DNA from: Diphasiastrum complanatum
Taxonomy: Eukaryota > Streptophyta > Lycopodiopsida > Lycopodiales > Lycopodiaceae
DNA length: 64,000 bases
Direction: 5' to 3'
NCBI GenBank assembly: GCA_029204225.1
Contig: MU831849.1
Span: 36,656 to 100,655, forward strand
Shown: positions 55,459 through 64,000 of the stretch, piece by piece
Numbering within the stretch: position 1 is the first letter of the stretch
Layout: each line of letters opens with the position of its first letter
Program-made: the position numbers and the translations under genes
The notes under the pieces: generated by a model
Seen by the model: the letters and a program-made list of their open reading frames with translations, nothing else
What the model was told of the DNA's origin: nothing
Database searches by the model: none

Positions 55459-56380
55459 ATACTTGTGACGTTTTCTAACGAAGCATGCAACGTGGTTGAT
55501 GCCAGTACCAGTACATTGATCGCTCAAGACAGAAGGAAAGGAAATATATACCATTTGAAGGTACGCCTACCTGCAGATCAGGTGCATTAGACTCATGATG
55601 ACATGCCAGACACTCTATGGCACAAGAAACTCTGCCACATGAACTTAATGACACTTTATCAAGCAAGCCATCATGGAGCGATAACAGGGGTCAGCATCTC
55701 GAATGCAACCAATTCGACCACCTGTGATGCATGTTTGAAGGGCAAGATGTCACGCACTCCATTCATCAAAGACTCCTACCAAATGACCAAGATTCTGGAG
55801 TTAGTGCATTCTGACATCTGCGGACCATTCAATGTGATCTCAGTAGGAGGTTCAAAATATTATATAACTTTCATTAATGATTATAGTAAATTTGTCATAG
55901 TGTATTTTATTCAGAATAAATTTGAAGCACTTGATAAATTCATGCAACAAGGTTAAACAGATCAGAATAGATCGAGGTGGTGAATACATCTCGAATCACT
56001 TTACTGACTTCTGCAATGATTGTGGTATCATTCACAGAAGAACTGCAGCCTACACACCGCAACACAATAGTGTTGCAGAAAGAAAGAACAGGTTCCTGAT
56101 GGAAGCAGCCAGATGCATGATGGCCTACTCGAAGGCTCCAAGGGTATCGTGGGCTAAAGCAGTAGCTACAGCCGCATACATCCAGAATAGGACATGCAAG
56201 TTTGGTGTCCCTCATACAACACCACACGAGTTATGGTGGGGTAAAAAGCCCAACTGTTATTTGCATATGCAACAGCTTATGACCTTATGATCCACATTGT
56301 GGACGAGAAGACAACCTTCTTGCATGGCAAGCTAGACGAAGAGGTCTATCTGGATCAACCCCCAGGATTCAAGAATTACT
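55459..56380 (+). pseudogene. R5 integrase with RT scrap
   Basis: TLWHKKLCHMNLMTLYQASH, CDACLKGKMSRTPF, LELVHSDICGPFNVISVGGS (first Asp), FINDYSKFVIVYF; after a frameshift near 55945, IRIDRGGEYISNHFTDF (second Asp) and TPQHNSVAERKNRFLMEAAR (Glu). A deletion after KPNCY leads to TTFLHGKLDEEVYLDQPPGF in another frame. Catalytic residues remain, but the frame is broken. Confidence 0.85.
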
Positions 56381-57455
56381 GAAATCTTATTGGTGGGATT
56401 TCCATTCATGTAATTTCATATTCTATGTTTGGATAGGTTTTGTCAATATTAACGGAGTAATGCCAAACCAGTTAATAAAAAGAAAAATAGTCTAATTTTA
56501 TTGGAAAATTTGTAATAATAAGAATTACATAACTGATTTCATTTCCAGTAAAATCCTATGATGAATTATATTCAAAAGATCAGACTCGTACTGTTTCACA
56601 TACTAGTAAATGATTTTTGATATATCAGATATTCAGCCCAGGTATAGGATAAAAATGAAATCGTTTTAGACTTTTTCCTACAATAATTAATTTCTAAACA
56701 TTTACTAATGTCGTTACATCTTCTTGGTACCTTAGCTGAAATAGATTTTCAGGGAACTGAAAATTCTAAAGAGGGAAGAAGAGTGGACATCAGAGGTAGT
56801 AAGTGTGATCCGAAAATGTATTTCACAGTTAGGATTTCGGTAATCCCTATAAATAATTGCTTAATATTGGATATTAATTTCCTGGATTAAATTCATTTAA
56901 TTGAATTAATAAATGTAATCTTCTAACCATTGAGTTATTCGCAAGTTTGGATGTCAATTGTGAGGTTAGAAGTGGAATATGATACGTGGATTACATTGGA
57001 TCTATTAGTTGACGGAAGCTTGTCCCTAGATTAATGCATCAGTAGGGGTTTGAAGCTTATCATTAACCAGAAAGGATTAGGATGTAATATTTAACCATGT
57101 TAATTCTTCTATTTATATCATAGGATCAGATGTGGATTCGTAGTATCCATTTGATAGGCATGCCATGATAAAAATACAGCAAAATAATCCCATTTAATCC
57201 TAGAAATGATGGAGAAAGCACCTACTTAAGATCCAAACAAGATCTAGAAGCTAGATTACTAATCAATGCATTAATTCCTAGCTTATCTTGGCTTGAACTC
57301 CATGAATTAGCTCCAAAACTCTTCACACGTGTGAAAGTACGGCCTGCTGCTGCATGTGTACTGTACCTGCAACTCCAAACTCATTCAATCATCACAAAAC
57401 ATATGCCAAGGTTAATAGGGTGTTCAGTCCCTTGGCCTTGTCCCAATTCTTTATA
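56381..57455. other. Intergenic, nothing recognised
   Basis: AT-rich sequence without a supported gene. CACACGTGTG occurs at 57324-57333 next to GTACGGCCTGCTGC, resembling the R1 LTR context, so part of a decayed copia LTR may lie around 57200-57420. Confidence 0.4.
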
Positions 57456-57580
57456 GACTCCTTTGAGCCTTCATTATAGACTTAGTAATAAGCCTTCTTT
57501 ATAGACTCCTCTGAGCCTTCATTATAGACTTAGAAATAAGCTTTCTTTCTAGACTCCTCTGAGTCTTCTTTGTTTACTAT
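57456..57580. repeat. Tandem units TAGACTCCTYTGAGCCTTC
   Basis: About 2.5 units of 50-60 bp built from TTTATAGACTCC, TGAGCCTTCATTATAGACTT and AGTAATAAGC. No coding meaning seen. Confidence 0.7.
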
Positions 57581-57702
57581 CTTAAGCTTAGAAAGCTTCT
57601 TGTTCTTCTGGCACTTTCATAAGTACCTGCAAATACCCTCAAAGAAAGGTCAGTCCTTAAGCCTAGAAGGCTTCTTATTCTTGTTCTTGTCCTTCAAGCA
57701 CT

Positions 57703-57929
57703 TTCATGAGTACCTGTACATACCCTCAAAGAAGAATCAATTTCCATACCATCAGATATGGCTCACAATAGGTTCTTAGCTCTACATTTAGTAATACCTG
57801 CACAATCAAATCATTAGAACAGTAAATGCATACAATATTAAAAAAGAATAATGATCGTTGGTAATTTCATATCATTAAAGTCTATATAGAGTTGGAAGTT
57901 GAAAAAGTCTTTATTTCTTTGGGGCAATT
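57703..57929. repeat. Direct repeat, left copy (227 bp)
   Basis: TTCATGAGTACCTGTACATACC to TTTCTTTGGGGCAATT, about 90% like 59442-59667. The pair brackets minus-strand gypsy pol remnants, so they may be partial LTRs of a decayed element. Confidence 0.75.
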
Positions 57930-58660
57930 TCTTTCTACAAATTACACCCCTCCAACGCATAAAGCGTTGTCCTCAACGAATATTTCTCTAATAAGAATCT
58001 TAAATCTTTGGATATTCTTGGAAGGAGTTTTCTTCCATTCATCTTGCATCCATAGTTGGATGATTCTTAAACTTGAGGAAATATAGTGTTTATGTTAATC
58101 TCTTTCTTTCAGATCTGATCTTATACGTTAAGATATGCTTTGGTTGAAGAATCTCTTCGATTCCTGGATCTACTTCATATTTCTTGAGCTATGAAATAAA
58201 ATTATCTTGCTTACTGAATCTATCTAGGATAGTCCAAAATATTTCATTTTCATCCTGGATTTTAGATAGCCCAGAAATAAAATTCATAGCAAAAATGTTT
58301 CTTTGGGGATTCAGGAATGGGAAAGGATGAAGTGGTCTTGGAGTTTTCAATCTCCGTTCATCCTTACTATGTTAGCATACTAAACATGCATTTTAAATTT
58401 TAAGAAAGTAGAAAGTATTCCTGTATGTCCATCATACGGTTGAATGTGACGAGAGCGTTGGTAAAACTAAAGGGAACCATTAGAAACTCATATAGGCCAA
58501 AGTTAGTTCTGGTGGCTATTTTAATGGACATATTCAGACACTACTCGGATCTGGGAGGTTTCCTTATCAAGCACTTGCTTATAGGGACGTGCCAACCTCT
58601 TAGATCATTTTCAAGAGTGATCAGCTCAATCTTAATTTTTTCTTTATGGATCTAAATTCA
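57930..58660 (-). pseudogene. Gypsy RT and integrase remnants
   Basis: On the minus strand, FGLYEFLMVPFSFTNALVTF with NRMMD (about 58500-58430) is the RT motif usually read as YEFLVMPFGLTNAPATF. Below it, MNFISGLSKIQDENEIFWTI and LDRFSKQDNFIS (about 58290-58190) match the gypsy integrase core start, and a possible C-terminal scrap VDPGIEEILQPKHIL follows (about 58160). RT, a deletion, then integrase is the gypsy order. Heavily decayed. Confidence 0.65.
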
Positions 58661-59441
58661 TATCCTGAGGTCTCGCTTTGGTAAGATCATTGTTCTGCAC
58701 TCATGACTTATGATCTTATCAAATATGAAAACTTCGTAAATTTTGGAACAATAAAGAAGTCCTTTTCTTTTTCTTTCCTTGCAAAGTCATATTGGATTCA
58801 AGATTCTAGATGGTTCAATTGCCAAGAACCAATTATCGAATTTCTTACTTAGTTTCTTATTCTTGTAAGTTCTTTAGCTTCTATAACAAGATTAGTAATT
58901 TTCTTTACATACAAGACTTTAAATTTGAATCCAAAACATATCAAAGGACTTACGTCATAAGATCATCATGCACTTAGCTGATCTTAAGGCTTCATGACTT
59001 TCAACGTCACATATATCATCATTTATAATTCAAAAATTTCATTTTCATGTGTTTTCTTTACAAGACTTAATCTTTCCCTTTTTCTATGCATTGGAGAACT
59101 TTTACATTAAATCATAAGGAATCAAGATATTCCTTGTATTGGCTAAGATAAGCCATATTCAAAATTATACCAAATTTTATCTACTTAACTTGTTCATATC
59201 ATGCAAAAGTTCATCTTTATGTATTCAAGTCAAACAAATCTTGATACAACTCTTTTATATTGATTCTATTTCATCTTGCTTTTCAAAGCATTCCTAGACC
59301 TGCATTTAAAGCAATCCTTTGATTCTAACAATCGATGTGATTAAAGAAACCCCTTGTTTTACTAGTATGGCCTTCAAAGATTTAATGGCCATGTTCTTCA
59401 TATGCACGACCTTCTGGTTCTCCGCAAGTAGGTGTCTAGTG

Positions 59442-59667
59442 TTCATGAGTCCCTGTACATACCCTCAAATAAGAATCAGTTTCCATACCATAGATATGGC
59501 TCACAATAGGTTCTTAGTTCTACAAGTAGGGATACCTGCACACTCAAATCATTAGCACATTAAATACATACAATATTCAAAAAGAAGAATGATCATTGGT
59601 AATTTCATATCATTAAAGTCTATATGGAGTTGGAAGCTGAAAAAGTCTTTATTTCTTTGGGGCAATT
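59442..59667. repeat. Direct repeat, right copy (226 bp)
   Basis: Counterpart of 57703-57929, ending directly at the GT/GA microsatellite. Confidence 0.75.
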
Positions 59668-59669
59668 AC

Positions 59670-59670
<1 letters not shown>

Positions 59671-59728
<58 letters not shown>
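59671..59728. repeat. (GT)6(GA)23 compound microsatellite
   Basis: (GT)6 at 59671-59682, then (GA)23 to 59728, about 360 bp upstream of the ferredoxin start codon. Confidence 0.95.
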
Positions 59729-59731
<3 letters not shown>

Positions 59732-60085
59732 AATGGTTTTGGTAAGAAGGCCAAATAATAATAATTTTTAAAAGATTAAATCCAGTACATCTTGACACAT
59801 CATACTAAAATAATGAGGATACGGATCCTCTTAGGCAGATTCAAAAAAGCTTACACACCCTCGGAGGTGAGAAAGTTGATCAAGTTGAGTTGAGCAAGTG
59901 CATGCAAAATTGGATGCTATCTATGCGTCCCCCTCTTGAATTGCATGTGGCACCCAGCCGCCGCCGCCGCCGCCCATCTGCTATTATTCATTCTATTTCT
60001 TCTTCTTCTTGCTCTTGTTCGGATGTTCTTGTATTTTGCTTCCGCGTCGAGGATCGCAATTCTCCATCTCCTTGGCTGAGAGCAG

Positions 60086-60556
60086 ATGGAAACGATGGCC
60101 CCACCGGGGAGCGCGTCTTCTCTCGTCGTACGCCCTTCCTCCTCCTTGCGAGCTATGACACTCCATAAAGCTTCGAGATCCTCTATGAAGGCGGGCGATG
60201 GCAGCAGTGCCAATGCTTTCGGCCTCAAGGCCTGCAGATTGCGTGTTTTGGCCATGGCAACAACTACCCACAAAGTGACTTTGCGGACCCCTAAGGGCGA
60301 GCTTGTGTTTGATGCGCCGGATGATCAGTACTTATTGGATTCTGCAGAAGGGGCTGGTGCGGACGTGCTCTATTCTTGCCGTGCGGGCGCTTGCTCTTCC
60401 TGTTGTGGGCGTATTTTGTCAGGATCAGTGGATCAATCGGATGCTTCCTTTTTGGACGATGATCAGCTAAAGGCAGGGTTTGTGCTCATGTGCGTTGCCT
60501 ACCCAGCAAGTGATCTTGTCATTGAATCTCATTGTGAGGAGCATCTTTCTGGATAG
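60086..60556 (+). CDS. Plant-type [2Fe-2S] ferredoxin, plastid-targeted
   Basis: A 156-residue intronless frame. Residues 1 to about 57 are Ser/Arg/Ala-rich with almost no acidic residues, as in a plastid transit peptide; the mature part probably starts near [16 protein letters not shown]. Cluster ligands are C98, C103 and C106 (CRAGACSSC) and C136 (FVLMC), with the exact C-x4-C-x2-C-x29-C spacing of photosynthetic ferredoxins. Such proteins carry electrons from photosystem I, or to root-type acceptors, via ferredoxin-NADP reductase. The C-terminal [15 protein letters not shown] aligns with the usual acidic tail. An extra Cys (C107) follows the third ligand where Ala is common. The first ATG (60086) is preferred; an in-frame ATG at 60095 would remove only three residues. 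No other gene is close, so it is a stand-alone unit. Confidence 0.92.
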   Translation: METMAPPGSASSLVVRPSSSLRAMTLHKASRSSMKAGDGSSANAFGLKACRLRVLAMATTTHKVTLRTPKGELVFDAPDDQYLLDSAEGAGADVLYSCRAGACSSCCGRILSGSVDQSDASFLDDDQLKAGFVLMCVAYPASDLVIESHCEEHLSG

Positions 60557-62712
60557 TTTTTGACACGATCGAAAGTTTCTATTGCAGAGTATCACGAGAA
60601 CCTTTTTCATTTTTGAGTCATTAACATTATACACTGTTAACTTATTCCTAGTTCTTCTTGTCATTTTGCTCATTGGCTTCTGAATGCTCATTATAGACCT
60701 TTTTCACTATTTGTTTCTAAGTGTTAATGGTGCTCATTGACGCTGGCACACGTTATTGTCCTTTGTTACGGTAAGGCTATCTCGATAATGGCATCTGCAT
60801 GTGTTGAGTTAAGAAGATTCTTGCATGAAGCTTATGCGTGCTACCTTAAATGTCTGTTACAATAATTGTGATCCATGAAGCAAAATCAGTTCAATGCAGT
60901 GAATCTGTTGCTATCAAATTGTTTTCTTTATTGTATGCCCTGCAATCAATCAGGACACTTACATTGCACGTTTGGCAAATGGGAGCAATTCATGTACATT
61001 GCCCTCTGCAGTTACAAAGAATCTTTGCATGCATGTTGAAGACTTATTGCTCTCTGATTATACAGCCAAGTGCTGATATGTATTGGCTTAGAACTGTGGC
61101 CATTATTTTGGGATTTATGCCTCAGAGTCATATATGTAGCTTGGATCTTCGTCTAGTAACAGCAAATTACTTTTCCCCTATGGTCTGATATGCAATAAGC
61201 ATGTGTGAAAGCCTGAAGACACACTATTATGAGACTTATGTGCTGCACAATGTTGACACCATACTTTAGTTGCACATAACACACGAGTTGCCAAAGTTTG
61301 TCTATACCCATATGCCATAAAATGTACCGTTGGGGAAGAATACATAAAATTATGGTATTGTTGCAAGTACTTCAACCATTCAATTTTAGTTCTCTACATA
61401 TCCTATAGGCTAGGTCTCAAGTTGTTCAAGAGCACTAGTCCAACAGTCAACTAGTATATGACCCATATACAAATGGGCATATTCAAATTTGTATTCATAT
61501 AAATACTTTTGCAACCATAGATTGTGTGGCCCTCAAAATGACATATTAACGTGCTCATTTTGTTTGTGTCCAAAATTGGGAAGTGTGAACCTCTTACATC
61601 TTTGTGGAATATGGACGCTTGCTTTAAGTTCAATTTCAAGATATTAGTGAACCTGGTTCCACGAGTATGTAGGACCTTTCATAAAGCACTGTTGCTTGAT
61701 TGTAACAAGTTGCACCCCAAGTCCATTTTTGCATGTGCAACCAAGCCAAGTGCTCTCCATCATCACACATCAAAATATTTGTTGTTTTGATTCGAGGATT
61801 TAGAAAGTGGCACGTAGAAGTTTTACAACTTGAAATAGCTATCATGCTACCATATCTTGGCTTTTTTATTGCATTATCATGATATTCTCAATATCATGAG
61901 ATTTTGAACTTCTTGTAAGTCATCACATGAAAGTCCAAAAAAGAGTAAAATGTAAAGCTTCATAAATTGGATGTCTCAAATCCATTTCTTGGCAAGATTT
62001 GTTTGAAAGTAGATTTCACATTATCTTCATTTCAATTCTTGTAACTGGATTATTTAGTTTGCCTTTGTAGGTTGGAAGATCTATTAGACCTAGAGTGGAT
62101 GATTTTGTTAAGTTTTCAGTAGCTAAGTTGCTTTGTGTGGGGAACTTTGACAATTATTTAATGCACACATCATAGAATTAGCACTTGGATAAAATGACTT
62201 ATGATGAGAATTTTTTCCTAGTAATAAATTTTTTTTACATTACATTCAACCGAACAACATTTGGATATTGACATAGAAATAATTAAAGATCTTGTTGACT
62301 TCATGCACTTGTAGAGTTTGTCCTCTTTCTTGTAAGGAGCTGAAATATTGAACTTTGATTTTTGTTAGGATTCTATGTATAGACATGGGACTTGCAACTT
62401 TTCTCTTGGTTTGTGAAGAACCTAAAAGCAACGCTATTATTGTTACTATGAAGTTAACCATTTATTGGCATTGATGAGAATGTATGGCTTGAGTGCTCAT
62501 CTTTTGTATTTAGAGATGTAATACATTATAAATTTTTGGTTTTGTTGAAAAGCCTAAGATAGAAGAATGCATTCCTCATCAATAGCCACACAATATATTT
62601 CCTTAGATAGGTCTAGCTTTCTTTGGATAGGCTATCTTGAAAGCATAGTAACTTTTCTTGCTATTAGCTTTACTTCCATTGTAATTGCTATTAGTTTGGA
62701 TTTGGCACATGA
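60557..62712. other. Downstream of ferredoxin, no gene supported
   Basis: The first few hundred bases are probably 3' untranslated. Short open frames at 60850-61188 and 61551-61845 have no recognisable features. A 60-bp piece of R1-type leader lies at 61976-62035. Confidence 0.45.
61976..62035 (+). repeat. Isolated R1 leader fragment
   Basis: TCAAATCCATTTCTTGGCAA, GATTTGTTTGAAAGTAG and TTTCACATTATCTTCATTTC closely match the R1 leader repeat at 3754-3825. No LTR or coding part of R1 is seen around it. Confidence 0.7.
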
Positions 62713-62852
62713 CATCCTTTTGGTTTATTGAATACACTTGTGTTATTTTAACAATATGATATTTTTGATCTATACCTAGGTCAATGCCTAGTGGTATTCA
62801 TAGATGATATTTTCTTCTACAGTGAATTGCTCAAGGGCAGGAGAGAATTTTG
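62713..62852 (+). pseudogene. Gypsy reverse transcriptase vestige
   Basis: One frame gives HPFGLLNTLVLF, a stop, then QYDIFDLYLGQCLVVFIDDI and FFYSELLKG. These are RT motifs around the catalytic aspartates, usually PFGLTNAP and VVVFIDDILVYS. The flanks are too decayed to follow. Confidence 0.65.
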
Positions 62853-64000
62853 ATGGCTAGAAGTATTTCCTAAAATTTGTTATAGATGGAATTCTATACT
62901 TGGGTATGAAATAGCCAGTTGACGAGAATCATAAGACTCTAAATATCTATGATTGATGGACCATAAATAGATACTTAATTATTAACAGAGGATTTCAAGA
63001 AAATATGATGATTCTTATGCACAATGATGAATTTTGATGTCCAATGTAAAGTGATAATTCACACAGTGGTTCATTTGCATGAAGGTGATGTTATTGGATT
63101 GGAGAGAATTGGACCCAATCGGAGAATTTATTGCTTAGTGTATTTTTGAAATTTGATATAGTACTTCAGAGCAAAGATGAACAATTGAAAAATTGTTCTA
63201 TCTATTTTCTTGTTTTGAGGATAGAACTTGTTTAAGGGGATAAAAATGTTACGTCCACATCCTACATATAGGATTCCACATAATCCTAGACTTGGATTTG
63301 GTACTCCAGTGTACGAGTTTATTAGTTATGCCTCACCATTTTGAACTAGACCAAAAATGTAAGACAAGTAGTTTGGGAGCTTCGTTCGAAGTCTAGCCTG
63401 AGAAAGGGCTTCAGAGAAACGATTGCTGAGAGAGATGTGTTTTTTGGATGAGGATGAAAGGTAAAGGTGGCTGATTTTTCAGATCAAACTATGTCCATGA
63501 ATGCTAATGTATTGGTTAATGATGAGAATCTACAGAAAGTGGTGTGTGTGTGTTGCTTCCTAATAGATGTATTATATGTAAGAAATAATGAGAAATCATG
63601 TTAGTTGTGGTAGTAGCAACTTGCTAAATTAGAGCATGTCAAATCCCATGCTGTACACACTTTTTTGGAATGACGATGGCGGATTTTATTACAATAGCAT
63701 TCATGAATCATTTAATGTATAATATCAAATGCATTTCATTTGTGTTGCTCTCTTATGACCAAAGGGATTGCAATATCATTTTTGTAAGAAACTAACGTGG
63801 ACTATGTGAGAGTCTAGAATTAGAACTCTTCTTTCGTGACTGTTGATGCAAGAAGAAAAGTATCACATGATGTTTTATTTTTCTATGCACTATGATTTTC
63901 ATTGCCATTTGTAACTTACCACTCAACACATCCTCATTGTTATGGACTATGCAAACGTGCTCATTAGATAGGATAATGAAGTCTTTGTCTAAATCATGGA
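62853..64000. other. Right edge, no gene supported
   Basis: Probably more decayed gypsy sequence after the RT vestige, but I cannot read a further domain. AT-rich. Confidence 0.4.

Larger units (their letters stand above)
54052..56380 (+). mobile_element. R5: degenerate copia element, 5' part
   Basis: A primer-binding-like TGGAATCAGAGCC (54052-54064) is followed by Gag, protease and integrase. A deletion then brings integrase (KPNCYLHMQQ) next to RT (TTFLHGKLDEEVYLDQPPGF), and the element ends near 56380. The 3' half and 3' LTR are not found. Gag differs from the R1/R2/R4 group. Confidence 0.8.

Noticed and set aside
59917-60273. Minus-strand open frames across the ferredoxin 5' end
   Set aside because: Antisense shadows of the GC-rich ferredoxin leader and transit-peptide coding region.

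Overview
The window looks like nuclear DNA of a land plant with a large, repeat-rich genome. It is AT-rich and mostly LTR retrotransposons in several generations of nesting, with two recognisable cellular genes. Both genes are plant families: a MS5/TDM1/SDI1-type TPR protein with GT-AG introns (20516-22889, minus) and an intronless [2Fe-2S] ferredoxin with an apparent plastid transit peptide (60086-60556, plus). Two decayed genes at the left edge, a DUF7869-type protein and an amino-methyltransferase-like protein, suggest a non-seed plant such as a fern. That is an inference; the sequence does not name the species.

Left part (1-17000). A decayed minus-strand DUF7869-like gene (1-852) is followed by an unusual array of about twelve copies of a 17-bp near-palindrome inside a long inverted repeat (1317-1760). 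Next is a broken methyltransferase-like gene that appears to be split by a Ty1/copia element, R1 (2455-7032). R1 has near-identical 703-bp LTRs and an open gag-protease frame but lacks the integrase core and most of reverse transcriptase. After an AT-rich stretch comes copia element R3 (11124-15411), with a perfect 5-bp target duplication. Its protease-integrase-RT block is inverted relative to its LTRs, gag start and RNase H end. R3 sits in a decayed minus-strand coding region that includes a coiled coil.

Middle (17000-24900). This is the TPR gene, with sparse flanks.

Nested block (24933-52820). Two degenerate copia copies lie side by side (C0a and C0b). C0b is split at TACTT by a Ty3/gypsy element, G1 (28808-45166), which carries an extra frame after integrase. 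G1 is split at CTTTT by a pristine minus-strand copia element, R2 (32719-38570), with identical 653-bp LTRs, a 1316-codon gag-pol frame and all catalytic motifs. C0b ends in a 30-base G tract at its polypurine tract. Next comes a fragment of a second gypsy copy, G2, interrupted by a truncated copia element, R4.

Right part (52800-64000). A degenerate two-zinc-knuckle copia (R5), a minus-strand gypsy remnant between direct repeats, microsatellites, the ferredoxin gene, a scrap of R1-type leader and a gypsy RT vestige.

The age order is C0a/C0b, then G1, then R2. R2 shares gag-frame similarity and LTR termini with the deletion derivatives R1 and R4, so an R2-like element could supply their missing enzymes in trans. 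R1 and R3 interrupt older coding sequence and help explain why those genes are dead. I found no rRNA, tRNA or CRISPR features.
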